8,396 nucleotides of DNA from Dehalococcoidales bacterium (GCA_030628245.1 DAOVRI010000071.1:1-8396), one strand, 5' to 3'. Positions 1-6,912 are shown, counted from the stretch's first letter. Program-made: numbers and translations. The notes: a model not told the origin generated them from the letters alone.

Positions 1-55
1 CGAGGGTGCAGGCGCCGCAGCCCGTGCATCTTAGTAAGTCTATCTTCACTCCCAT
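1..55 (-). CDS. etfA: Electron transfer flavoprotein alpha subunit with N-terminal ferredoxin domain (5' end only)
   Basis: Only the first 18 codons are in the window; the gene continues past the left edge. They read MGVKIDLLRCTGCGACTL, the start of a 4Fe-4S ferredoxin module with Cys10, Cys13 and Cys16 in CxxCxxC spacing. The ATG lies 12 nt after the etfB stop, and an AGGA overlapping that stop is a plausible ribosome binding site. Directly after etfB, the expected partner is EtfA. Known family: some EtfA proteins of anaerobes, such as those of caffeyl-CoA reductase and lactate dehydrogenase/Etf complexes, carry such an N-terminal ferredoxin domain that is thought to pass electrons to or from the flavins. 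The EtfA identity is inferred from position, since no flavoprotein sequence is visible; a free-standing ferredoxin is the alternative. Confidence 0.72.
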   Translation of the reverse strand, partial: MGVKIDLLRCTGCGACTL

Positions 56-67
56 TAATAAAAATTC

Positions 68-853
68 CTAGCACAAACCGGCATTCTTGAGTCTGTCAAT
101 CAGCGTATCCACCTGCTTTTCCAGGGGACCTTCCAGCATCTCGGCATGGTGGACTCGCTGGGGGAAGAACACTTTTATTACCTGGGTGGAGGAGCCGGAC
201 AAGCCGACCATACTTTCGTCGACGCCCAGTTCCTGAATGCCCCAAGTGGGGATGACGGCGCTCTTCGACCTCATGATGCCGCGCAGCGAGGGCAGGCGGG
301 GCACGTTGATTTCCTTGGCGACGGTAATGACGGCCGGCAGGGTCGTCTCGATGACTTCATGCCCTTCCTCCACCATCCGCCGCAAACGCAGGTAACCGCC
401 TCTTATCTCTTCTATCTGGCTGACATAGGCGACGAAGGGTATGTCCAGCATCTCCGCCAGTTCCGGGCCTACCTGACCGGTATCCCCGTCGATGGTCTGC
501 CGCCCGCAGATGGTGAGGTCGCATTTTTCCAGTTTAGTAATAGCCCGCGACAGGGTATAGGCGGTTGCCCGGGTATCGGCGCCGGCGAAGGCGCGGTCGC
601 TCAGCAAGACGGCTTCATCAGCCCCGAGGGAAACGGCTTCCCGCAGCGCCGCTTCCGCCTGGGATGGTCCCATGGTGATAACGGTGACCCTGCCCCCGTC
701 TTTCTCTTTGAGTCGTACCCCTTCCTCGATGGCATAGGCATCGAAGGGGTTGATGATATTCTCGATTCCCTGCCGGATAAGGGTATTCGTCTGGGGGTCG
801 ATTTTTACTTCGGTGGTGCCGGGCACCTGTTTCAGGCAGACGACAATGTTCAT
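68..853 (-). CDS. etfB: Electron transfer flavoprotein beta subunit
   Basis: A full-length EtfB of 261 residues, normal for the family. It begins with the typical MNIVVCLKQVPGTTEVKID strand. It has the nucleotide-binding segment GRQTIDGDTGQVGP (residues 117-130), and the EtfB signature around residues 159-180 (RMVEEGHEVIET followed by LPAVITVAKE). EtfB binds AMP in ordinary Etfs, or a second FAD and NAD(H) in electron-bifurcating ones. The DGDT/QVGP segment resembles the bifurcating Bcd-Etf and Car-type EtfBs as I remember them. It acts in the cytoplasm as a dimer with EtfA. The ATG overlaps the stop of the acyl-CoA dehydrogenase gene as ATGA, so translational coupling is likely; no good Shine-Dalgarno precedes it. 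Family identity is secure. Bifurcation is inferred. Confidence 0.95.
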   Translation of the reverse strand: MNIVVCLKQVPGTTEVKIDPQTNTLIRQGIENIINPFDAYAIEEGVRLKEKDGGRVTVITMGPSQAEAALREAVSLGADEAVLLSDRAFAGADTRATAYTLSRAITKLEKCDLTICGRQTIDGDTGQVGPELAEMLDIPFVAYVSQIEEIRGGYLRLRRMVEEGHEVIETTLPAVITVAKEINVPRLPSLRGIMRSKSAVIPTWGIQELGVDESMVGLSGSSTQVIKVFFPQRVHHAEMLEGPLEKQVDTLIDRLKNAGLC

Positions 854-2007
854 GCCGTTCTGGCCTTTCGCTTCCTCAGGTTCACGGCGATGGCGTTTCT
901 GAGTATCTGGTTGGTGCCCTCGTATATCTGCAGGATTTTAGCGTCCCGCATCATTTTCTCGACCGGGTAGTCCCGCATGTAGCCGGAGCCGCCACAAATC
1001 TGCACGGCGTCCACGGTTACCTTCATGGCGGCATCCGAGGCGAAGACCTTGGCCATGGCCGATTCCTCGGTGACGCTCCGGGCGCCGCTGTCAACATACC
1101 TGGCGGCGGCATAGACCAGCGCCCGGGCGGCTTCTACCTGGATGGCCATGTCCGCCAGCATGTGCTGGACAACCGGCATGGAGATGATGGGCTGGTCGAA
1201 CTGGACGCGCTCCCGGGCGTAGTCCGTGGCCGCTTCTAAAGCCCCCTGGGCCAGCCCCACCGCCTGCGCCCCTATTCCCGGGCGGGAGCGGTCAAAGAGC
1301 CGCATCGCCTGGATAAAGCCCAGGCCCGGCTTGCCGAGCAGGTTTTCCTCCGGCACCAGACAGTTTTTGAAGACCAGCTCTCTGGTGGCCGAAGTGCGGA
1401 TGCCCAGTTTCTTTTCCTTCTTGCCGAAGGTGAAGCCCGGAGTGTCTTTTTCCACGATAATAGCGCTGGCGCCGCGGGCGCCTCTGGTTTTATCCGTCAG
1501 GGCGATGACCGTATAGAGCTCGGCCTCGCCGCCGTTGGTGATGAACTGCTTGGTGCCGTTGAGCAGGTAGCCCCCCTCGACCTTTTCCGCCGTCGTCTTG
1601 ATATTACCGGCGTCGCTGCCGGCGGTAGGCTCCGTTATGGCAAAGGCGGTCAGCTTCTTACCGCTGGCGATATCGGGGAGAAATTTCTGTTTCTGCTCGT
1701 CGGTGCCGTACTCCATCAGGGTCATGCAGCCCAGGGCGCTGGCCGCATAGGTGACCGCCACCCCGCTGCAGACCCGGCTGAGTTCTTCCACGACCAGGCA
1801 CAGTTCCAGGCAGCCGCCGCCCAATCCGTCGTATTCCTCCGGGACAAAGACGCGGAACATATCGGCATCGGCCAGGTCTTTGACAATATCCCAGGGGAAC
1901 TCCTCTTTTTCATCGAGCTCCGCCCGGACAGGCAGTATTCTTTCCTCGGCAATCCTCCGGGCCAGGTCCCTGATTGTCTTCTGCTGTTCATCCAAAAAGT
2001 AATCCAA
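850..2007 (-). CDS. Acyl-CoA dehydrogenase (FAD-dependent)
   Basis: A complete 385-residue acyl-CoA dehydrogenase, the usual length for the short/medium-chain type. Signature 1 is at about residues 122-137 (FAITEPTAGSDAG), with the flavin-contacting QFITNGG at 154-160. Signature 2 spans about 337-357 (QICGGSGYMRDYP and beyond), followed by IYEGTNQI, in which Glu363 is the expected catalytic base. The segment FDRSRPGIGAQAVG (238-251) is of the FDRxRP kind seen in medium-chain enzymes. It would interconvert acyl-CoA and 2,3-enoyl-CoA using the Etf encoded downstream; chain length and direction cannot be read from the sequence. The start is TTG, not ATG. It is supported by GGAGG 9 nt upstream and by the normal N-terminus MDYFLDEQQKTIRDLARR. 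It is the first gene of the acd-etfB-etfA run. Confidence 0.95.
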   Translation of the reverse strand: MDYFLDEQQKTIRDLARRIAEERILPVRAELDEKEEFPWDIVKDLADADMFRVFVPEEYDGLGGGCLELCLVVEELSRVCSGVAVTYAASALGCMTLMEYGTDEQKQKFLPDIASGKKLTAFAITEPTAGSDAGNIKTTAEKVEGGYLLNGTKQFITNGGEAELYTVIALTDKTRGARGASAIIVEKDTPGFTFGKKEKKLGIRTSATRELVFKNCLVPEENLLGKPGLGFIQAMRLFDRSRPGIGAQAVGLAQGALEAATDYARERVQFDQPIISMPVVQHMLADMAIQVEAARALVYAAARYVDSGARSVTEESAMAKVFASDAAMKVTVDAVQICGGSGYMRDYPVEKMMRDAKILQIYEGTNQILRNAIAVNLRKRKARTA

Positions 2008-2118
2008 GGTATCGTTCCTCCCTCCCTAAACCGGGTAAGGTAAAATATCTTATTAAGTCCTGTTTTATCTGGGGTTATCTTAGAGATTCCCGAAGTCAGC
2101 GGATATGCCGTTAAATAC
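2008..2118 (-). other. Leader region of the acyl-CoA dehydrogenase transcript
   Basis: About 110 nt of AT-rich, apparently untranslated leader between the predicted transcription start and the TTG start codon. It contains a weak imperfect hairpin (GGG/CCC plus ATCT/AGAT around a CTA loop, 2072-2091). I see no riboswitch core that I recognise and no run of Ts making this a terminator. Only the leader itself is well supported; a regulatory role is a guess. Confidence 0.3.
2017..2021 (-). promoter_or_regulatory. Shine-Dalgarno that fixes the TTG start of the acyl-CoA dehydrogenase
   Basis: GGAGG (within AGGGAGGGAGG, a doubled purine tract) lies 9 nt before the TTG at 2007. No in-frame ATG lies nearby, so this site is the main argument for the non-ATG start. 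Confidence 0.75.
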
Positions 2119-2125
2119 AGATTAA

Positions 2126-2155
2126 ATTATAAGGAGTGACGTGTGCCTGCGTCAA
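2126..2155 (-). promoter_or_regulatory. Sigma-70-type promoter for acd-etfB-etfA
   Basis: TTGACG (-35, 2150-2155) and TATAAT (-10, 2126-2131) are separated by 18 bp, so 5/6 and 6/6 bases match consensus. The -35 box contains the TGA stop of ispH, so the promoter sits exactly at the end of the previous gene. Transcription would begin near 2119, leaving a leader of about 110 nt before the TTG start. This predicts that the redox operon can be expressed independently of the ispH run. No known operator was recognised. Confidence 0.6.
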
Positions 2156-3021
2156 GGCGAGGACAGGTCTTGCAGTCGTTTCATCACTTCCTCCACGCTC
2201 TCCTCCGCGGTAGAGGCGCCAGCGGTGACGCCGATAAGGTTTTTACCCTTAATCCAGGCGGGCTGAATTTCTTCGGCGGTCTCGATGAGGTGTGTCTCCG
2301 TGACCTGAGAGCAGAGTTCGGCCAGGCGGTTGGTATTGGCGCTGGAGCGTCCGCCGACTACCAGCATCATGTCGGCCCGGTGGGCCAGTTCCAGGGCGGC
2401 GGCCTGCCTTTCCCGTATGTCGTGGCAGATGGTATCGATGATGCGTATCTCGGAGTCCTTGGTCAGTGCATGGTCGATAATCTTCTTGGTAAACCCGGCA
2501 AAGTAGGCCGGCACCTGGGTTGTCTGGGATAGGATTCCGAGTCGACGTGACGGTGGGTCGAGTGCGGCGACGGGTTTCTCATCAAGGGTGGCCAGCCCCT
2601 GGCCCCTGGCCCAGCCGAGAATGCCTTTTACTTCGGGGTGCTGGGCGTCACCGTAGACGATGACGAAGAAGCCCGATTCTGCCAGTCGGCGGGCGGATAT
2701 CTGGGCTCGGCGCACGAAAGGGCAGGTGGTGCTGATAACGTCGATGTGCCGACTCCGCAGTTCGTCCTCCAGTGCCGGGCTGACACCGTGAGAGCTGGTA
2801 ACGACAACGTCGCCCTCGATGTCGTCGATTTTATTGACGACCCTGACGCCGATATCGGACAGCTTTTGTAAAACCTGCTGGTTGTGCACCACCGCCCCCA
2901 GGGTTTCCACGCCTCCACGCTCGCGGGCTACCTTTTCCAGAAGGTTGATAGCCCGCCTCACCCCGAAGCAGAAGCCGGTCTTGGTCGCTTTCTCAATCTT
3001 TGGCATTTTCTTCCATGGCAT
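2152..3021 (-). CDS. ispH: 4-hydroxy-3-methylbut-2-enyl diphosphate reductase
   Basis: IspH (LytB) catalyses the last step of the non-mevalonate (MEP) isoprenoid pathway, reducing HMBPP to IPP and DMAPP with a [4Fe-4S] cluster. The three cluster cysteines are present: Cys18 (TGFCFGVRRA), Cys100 (STTCPFV) and Cys199 (DTICHD). Substrate-binding residues are also visible: His46 (VVHNQ), His78 (SSHG), His128 and Glu130 (HPEVKG), Thr167/Thr168 (SQTTQ), Ser227 and Asn229 (SSANTN) and Ser270. Length (289) is normal. The start is uncertain. ATG at 3021 overlaps plsC by 29 nt and has no clear ribosome site. ATG at 3006 (Met6) overlaps by 14 nt, follows GGAAG with a short 3-nt spacer, and puts the first cysteine at position 13 as in most IspHs. 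I slightly favour 3006 but give the longer form. Adjacent plsC-ispH pairs are familiar from other bacteria. Confidence 0.95.
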   Translation of the reverse strand: MPWKKMPKIEKATKTGFCFGVRRAINLLEKVARERGGVETLGAVVHNQQVLQKLSDIGVRVVNKIDDIEGDVVVTSSHGVSPALEDELRSRHIDVISTTCPFVRRAQISARRLAESGFFVIVYGDAQHPEVKGILGWARGQGLATLDEKPVAALDPPSRRLGILSQTTQVPAYFAGFTKKIIDHALTKDSEIRIIDTICHDIRERQAAALELAHRADMMLVVGGRSSANTNRLAELCSQVTETHLIETAEEIQPAWIKGKNLIGVTAGASTAEESVEEVMKRLQDLSSP

Positions 3022-3646
3022 AAACGCCGTGATATTCCGGGGGCAGGAGAGCGGCGATTTTTCTCATAATATCATTTATCAGCTGATTGCGCTGTTCCCT
3101 GGTCAATTTGCCGTCGGTCGGCGGGGGATTGAAAGGCTTCCCAATTGTTACCGTTATGCGGGGTCGGTGCAGCACGCACCACTTGAGATTCCTGAGCTTA
3201 TCGGTGCCGGCGATGCCAACTGGTAGAATTGGTATACTCAGACGGGAAGCGATTAATGCCGCGCCGGACAGGGCCGGCTGCATCCCGGTGGTCTGGCTTC
3301 TTGAGCCTTCCGGGAACATGATTACAGAAATGCCCTGCTTCAGCCATCGTTCCGCCTGGCGGAGTGCTTCGCGGTCCACACCTCCCCGTCGCACCGGAAA
3401 AGAGCCGAAGTTTCCGACCCAGAAGCGTGACCACCAGTGCTGGTATAGCTCCTCTTTAGCCATGACAACCGATTTTAATTTTATGCTGGCAGCGACCATA
3501 GGCGGGTCGGCCAGGTGAAGGTGATTGCCGACGATGAGCAAAGGACCGCTATCGGGTACGTTTTCCCGACCCTTTATGTGCCAGCTTGCGAAGGGGAATA
3601 CCAGTATACGTATTAATACTCTGCCGAAATAATAGACCCAGTGCAT
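2993..3646 (-). CDS. plsC: 1-acyl-sn-glycerol-3-phosphate acyltransferase (PlsC family)
   Basis: A 217-residue PlsC/LPLAT-family enzyme. It transfers an acyl chain to lysophosphatidic acid to make phosphatidic acid at the inner face of the membrane. The family motifs appear in order: NHLHLAD (residues 41-47, with the His42/Asp47 catalytic pair), GSFPVRRGG (81-89), FPEGSRS (111-117) and LPVGIAG (141-147). A hydrophobic N-terminus (about residues 4-20) could anchor it to the membrane. The ATG at 3646 follows AGGA at very short spacing, and the gene lies 19 nt after the patatin gene, so it is probably part of the same transcript. It overlaps the start of ispH. Acyl donor (acyl-CoA, acyl-ACP) and exact acceptor are not visible. 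Confidence 0.9.
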   Translation of the reverse strand: MHWVYYFGRVLIRILVFPFASWHIKGRENVPDSGPLLIVGNHLHLADPPMVAASIKLKSVVMAKEELYQHWWSRFWVGNFGSFPVRRGGVDREALRQAERWLKQGISVIMFPEGSRSQTTGMQPALSGAALIASRLSIPILPVGIAGTDKLRNLKWCVLHRPRITVTIGKPFNPPPTDGKLTREQRNQLINDIMRKIAALLPPEYHGVYAMEENAKD

Positions 3647-3665
3647 AGTCCTATTCTCGTTACAA

Positions 3666-4502
3666 CTAGAGATTTTCTAGTTTCCTCTTTATTTCCGGGA
3701 TGGCGCTTTGCGCCGCCCGCCGGCCACGGGTAATTAGCTCCCGGGCTTTATTAAAATCGCCGGCGCCTATACGTGAGAGGTCGGGTTCGATGACGATATC
3801 GGCATTTTCCAGGCTGTTTCGCGCCAGCGAGTACGTGGTGATGTATATCGACTGCATAATTACCTGGAAGATATTCGGTTCTTTGCGGGCTGCTACCCGC
3901 TGTTTATTCGATTTTCCCATGCGGACGGCAACGTCCGGGCTGACGTTCACGGCGATAATAAAATCGGCTCCCATGCACCTGACCACTTCGACGGGAACGG
4001 GGGTCGTCAGGCCGCCATCGACGAGGTATCTTCCTTCACGTTTCACCACGGTGAATATGCCGGGTATGGAGATGCTGGCCCGGAGCGCTTCCGGCACCGA
4101 ACCGCTATTGATGACTATCTCTTCACCGGTATCTATGTCCGTGGCGACACAGGCGAGCGGTATTTTCAGGTCGCTGAACTTAATATTGCCGCCGATATAG
4201 CTGGAGATGAGGTCCTGTATTTTCTTACCCTTGATGAATCCGGTTTTCGGAATGGAGGGGTCTATCAGGGGGGCCATTTTTTTCCAGCTGGCGTCCAGGG
4301 CGTCTTTGGTCATGCGGACGGTATCCTGGCTCCAGGCGTAAGCGGCACCCATAACGGCGCCGACACTGGTTCCGGCAATCATATCGATGGGGATACCTTC
4401 TTTTTGCAGTACCCTGAGCACGCCGACATGGGCCAGGCCGCGCGCGGCACCACCGCTCAGGGCCAGACCGACTTTCCTCCTGCGTGATTCGGTAGAGTTC
4501 AT
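3666..4502 (-). CDS. Patatin-like phospholipase (RssA type)
   Basis: A 278-residue serine acyl hydrolase of the patatin family, close in size and layout to bacterial RssA-like proteins. It has the oxyanion-hole glycine-rich stretch SGGAARGLAHVGV (16-28), the nucleophile elbow GTSVG with Ser46 (44-48), and the DGG motif with Asp162 (162-164) that completes the Ser-Asp dyad. All catalytic parts are intact. There is no signal peptide, so it is likely cytoplasmic or membrane-associated. Family members deacylate phospholipids or other lipids; the natural substrate is unknown here. Its ATG is 2 nt after the herA stop, and plsC follows. A deacylation/reacylation pairing with PlsC is a reasonable inference. 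Patatins also occur as effectors in some phage-defence systems, but no cyclic-nucleotide synthase is nearby. Confidence 0.88.
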   Translation of the reverse strand: MNSTESRRRKVGLALSGGAARGLAHVGVLRVLQKEGIPIDMIAGTSVGAVMGAAYAWSQDTVRMTKDALDASWKKMAPLIDPSIPKTGFIKGKKIQDLISSYIGGNIKFSDLKIPLACVATDIDTGEEIVINSGSVPEALRASISIPGIFTVVKREGRYLVDGGLTTPVPVEVVRCMGADFIIAVNVSPDVAVRMGKSNKQRVAARKEPNIFQVIMQSIYITTYSLARNSLENADIVIEPDLSRIGAGDFNKARELITRGRRAAQSAIPEIKRKLENL

Positions 4503-4504
4503 GT

Positions 4505-6106
4505 CTATTCCCAGAGTTCCTCGACGTCTTTTTCCGCCTGTTCCGGCTGTCCACCCGAGACTAAGTCTTTATAAGACCGGGCGGAGCCGTATTCGCGGGG
4601 CTGGAAGGCCACCGGCATGGGTACGGCATGGCCGAAGATGAGCGCCTGCTGTTTCGGGGCCAGGCGTGCCAGGACCGATTTCAGTTCGCTCTTGCCGGAG
4701 ACGCCGGCCAGAACGCTATCGATATCCCGCTCGTTGTCGAGGAGGCAGGTTATCTTGGTGCCCATCTGCGACATCACCTCGGAGTCGATGCCGCTGGGGC
4801 GCTGGTCGATGACCAGCAGGCTGACGTTGTACTTGCGCATCTCGCGGGCGATAGTGCCGAAGATGGTCTGGCTGGATACCTCCGGGTTGAGGAACTTGTG
4901 CGCTTCCTCGATGGTTATCACCAGCGGGTTGGGTGGTGCCGTGCCCTCGGCCATGGCCTTTTCCGTTCTCGACTGGTACTGGCTGTAGATGCGGCGGGCG
5001 AGCATATTGGCTACCAGGACGTAGGCGGTGATGTCCCGGTATCTGCCGAACTCGAGCACCACGTTAATACCGCGGTCGAGGTGGTCGAGGATGCTCTTGA
5101 CGGCATCGACCGGGGTATGCGGCTCGATGAAGGGCAGCCGCCGGATGGTGGCCAGGCCGCGCTTGAGACTTTGTAAAGTACTCTCGTGTATTTTGGACTC
5201 TTCCAGAAGTTGTTTTACTTCATCGGGGTCTTCAGTATCCAGCGTCTTCAGTATCCAGCTTCGGCCGAAGCGGCGTCGTAGCTGGTAAGTCGCCTCAACG
5301 GCCAGGTCGGTCAGATTTAACGTCGAGCGAAGGATGGCGATATCTTCCGGCTCAATTTCGTCGTAGCCGATTTTCACGACGAAGTCGGTGCTGACGCCCC
5401 GCCGCCGCGAGTTCTCCTCGTCGAGGGTGAAGACGGCGACTTTCGACTGAAAGAGCTGCTTTAAACCCTTGACCGGCGGGCCCGCTTCCGACGTGCCCTG
5501 CCAGCCGTACTCGTTGTGCATGTCGAAGATTAGATTGACGGCCTGGCTTTTTTGCAGCATGCCGATGAGCAAAATGCGCGTGAGGAAGGTCTTGCCGGTG
5601 CCGCTCTTGCCGAAAATGCCGTTGGAACGCTTGACGAATTCCACCAGGTTAAGGCAGAGCTTGAGCTCCATGTCCAGCGGGTTGCCGATGTTAAATCGCT
5701 GCGGGTCTTCCTTGCCGAAGACGAGCTCTATGTCGCGCTCCGAGGCCAGGTTGACGGTAGAGAAGTGGCCGGGGATGGTCTTGACGGGCTGGGGGCCTTC
5801 GAGCAAAGCTGCCGCGTCGCCGCCGATGGTGAGCATGGGGGTGACGTGTATCGTCCCGAAGGTGCTCGTGCCGGTTAAGACCTCGGCGATGAAGGGGTCG
5901 GCGATGTCGGGTGGGGAGACGGCGAGGCGGGGGTCGGTAACGCCGAGGGAGACATCAGTTATCATGCCGAAGAAGCGGCGTTTCTGTCCTTCGATGGTGA
6001 CGTAGCGCCCCACCACCATGTCCTCCACCGATACCGGGCTGTCCAAGCGGACGTCCACGCCTTTTTCCAGCGAGGCTACGGTTACGATGCCGAGTCGGTC
6101 GCTCAT
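4505..6106 (-). CDS. herA: HerA-like (DUF87/FtsK-HerA superfamily) ATPase
   Basis: A 533-residue hexameric-type DNA translocase/ATPase of the HerA class. An N-terminal beta-barrel (HAS-barrel, about residues 1-100) precedes the RecA-like core. Walker A is GKSGTGKT (166-173, Lys172/Thr173). A HerA-like DMHNEYG follows at 195-201. Walker B is LVITIEEAH (395-403, Glu400/Glu401), then IAREMRKYNV (419-428) with candidate arginine fingers, and the conserved IDQRPSGID (433-441). In archaea HerA works with the nuclease NurA in DNA end resection; here no NurA is adjacent. The ATG overlaps the stop of the upstream HAS-barrel-like gene by ATGA, implying coupled translation. A perfect 16-bp tandem duplication lies in codons 283-293. 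The family assignment is firm, but its biological role in this organism is not known. Confidence 0.92.
   Translation of the reverse strand: MSDRLGIVTVASLEKGVDVRLDSPVSVEDMVVGRYVTIEGQKRRFFGMITDVSLGVTDPRLAVSPPDIADPFIAEVLTGTSTFGTIHVTPMLTIGGDAAALLEGPQPVKTIPGHFSTVNLASERDIELVFGKEDPQRFNIGNPLDMELKLCLNLVEFVKRSNGIFGKSGTGKTFLTRILLIGMLQKSQAVNLIFDMHNEYGWQGTSEAGPPVKGLKQLFQSKVAVFTLDEENSRRRGVSTDFVVKIGYDEIEPEDIAILRSTLNLTDLAVEATYQLRRRFGRSWILKTLDTEDPDEVKQLLEESKIHESTLQSLKRGLATIRRLPFIEPHTPVDAVKSILDHLDRGINVVLEFGRYRDITAYVLVANMLARRIYSQYQSRTEKAMAEGTAPPNPLVITIEEAHKFLNPEVSSQTIFGTIAREMRKYNVSLLVIDQRPSGIDSEVMSQMGTKITCLLDNERDIDSVLAGVSGKSELKSVLARLAPKQQALIFGHAVPMPVAFQPREYGSARSYKDLVSGGQPEQAEKDVEELWE
5228..5259. repeat. 16-bp perfect tandem duplication inside herA
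   Basis: GTCTTCAGTATCCAGC occurs twice head to tail (5228-5243 and 5244-5259). Because 16 is not a multiple of three, the two copies are read in different frames of herA, giving SWILKT and LDTED (residues 283-293). The second copy abuts a perfect 12-bp palindrome CTTCGGCCGAAG (5259-5270). Losing or gaining one copy would shift the reading frame. Confidence 0.95.
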
Positions 6107-6741
6107 TGGAGCCTCCCCAGGATGTTTTTCAGCCGGATAAAATCTGCGCTGAGCAGGTTAGCTAATTCTTTACCCGCCGCCACCAGGAAGGCGCGGCTGT
6201 CCTCGTGGGCGCGGCTCATCTGCCGCAGCGTGGCGGCGATTAGCTCTTCGGTGGGGACGGGCAGGGCGACGTTAGTTAGAATATTAAGAAAGCCGAACGA
6301 TTGGCTGAACTCTCTGACCTCATCGGGTTGGCATAAATATACAAAGCCGTGAATGCGGGCGGGTTGAGGGGGCAGGTACTGGCGCAGGTTATCGCCGTCT
6401 TTATGCCCCGCTACCACAGCTATAAACTCGCTCCGCAGGAGCTTTGAAAGCTGGGGGCTGGACTCATAAACGGCCTCCTCCGAGGCTTCGTCTTTACCGC
6501 GGGCGATGGGCTTCCTGCCCGGCTCCAGGCTGCTGGTCATGGCTTCAGCGACTATTCCGTAGATGTCCCCGGTTTTTACCAGGCTGCCGAGGGGCGGTAT
6601 CTCGTAAAGCTCGTAGCACTGGGCGGCGAACTGCGCCGTGCTGGCCTCGATTACTTCCGCGATTTTGTTTGGCGTCTGGTTATTTATAAACCTCACCCCC
6701 CTCGTTGTTATCTTTTCCCACCCAAGCCACCCTCGTATCAC
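6103..6741 (-). CDS. HAS-barrel-like partner protein of HerA, function unknown
   Basis: A 212-residue soluble protein encoded directly upstream of herA, with ATGA overlap. Residues about 26-115 (IAEVIEASTAQFAAQCYE, then PPLGSLVKTGD and IYGIVAEAMT) look like the HAS-barrel found at the N-terminus of HerA-type ATPases. The YLPPQPARIH stretch (122-131) and a helical C-terminus (about 165-212) follow. From memory, cyanobacteria encode similar proteins with the same YLPPxPPxIH motif; this needs a search. No nuclease motif of NurA type is visible. The likely role is a structural or DNA-guiding partner of the ATPase. Start is uncertain: GTG at 6741 (poor ribosome site), TTG at 6726 (GAGG 5 nt upstream) or GTG at 6696. 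An in-frame stop at 6757-6759 bounds it. Confidence 0.72.
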   Translation of the reverse strand: MIRGWLGWEKITTRGVRFINNQTPNKIAEVIEASTAQFAAQCYELYEIPPLGSLVKTGDIYGIVAEAMTSSLEPGRKPIARGKDEASEEAVYESSPQLSKLLRSEFIAVVAGHKDGDNLRQYLPPQPARIHGFVYLCQPDEVREFSQSFGFLNILTNVALPVPTEELIAATLRQMSRAHEDSRAFLVAAGKELANLLSADFIRLKNILGRLQ

Positions 6742-6912
6742 CGGCAGCTTAGCCCGTTAATTGCCTCCCCAAAATCCCTCTCGGTCTCCCTTTACCAAAG
6801 GGAGAAGCTATAATGTCCCCCTCTTAAGTTTCCCCCTTTGAAAAAGGGGGATAAAGGGGGATTTTAAATACCCCTCAAACTCCCCATAACCCATTATAGT
6901 ATAGCCGGGCCT
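6742..6912. other. Non-coding gap holding the palindromic element and a possible -10 box
   Basis: This 171-nt gap between the basic peptide gene and the HAS-barrel gene is mostly the MITE-like element. Outside it, a TATAAT on the minus strand (6893-6898) could be a -10 box for the HAS-barrel/herA run, but no -35 match sits 16-18 bp upstream. A second TATAAT lies on the plus strand inside the element (6809-6814), also without a -35. I see no gene and no intrinsic terminator with a T tract. Confidence 0.4.
6771..6865. repeat. MITE-like palindromic intergenic element
   Basis: About 95 bp with terminal inverted repeats AAAATCCCTCT (6771-6781) and AGGGGGATTTT (6855-6865), matching in 10 of 11 positions. 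Inside are two perfect 9-bp hairpins with 3-nt loops: TCTCCCTTT/AAAGGGAGA (6785-6805) and TCCCCCTTT/AAAGGGGGA (6831-6851). It has no coding capacity and no clear target-site duplication. This is the layout of a non-autonomous mobile element or REP-like repeat; multicopy status cannot be seen in one window. Confidence 0.6.

Noticed and set aside
146..970. Long plus-strand open frame (274 codons) antisense to etfB and the end of the acyl-CoA dehydrogenase gene.
   Set aside because: It mirrors two well-supported genes, shows no recognisable family features, and is explained by GC-rich codon use on the other strand.
3087..3518. Plus-strand frame of 143 codons opposite plsC.
   Set aside because: All four PlsC motifs are on the minus strand, and the antisense product has no recognisable domain.
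4617..6005. Several plus-strand open frames of 100-180 codons antisense to herA.
   Set aside because: Low-complexity, arginine/serine-rich or composition-driven translations with no motifs; herA has intact motifs throughout.
3666..6741. A CBASS-like defence locus with patatin effector.
   Set aside because: No cyclic-nucleotide synthase or accessory gene is present, and the patatin is the common housekeeping RssA type next to plsC.
6785..6851. The two strong hairpins as intrinsic terminators for the flanking transcripts.
   Set aside because: Neither hairpin is followed by a run of Ts on either strand, and the terminal inverted repeats fit a repeat element better.
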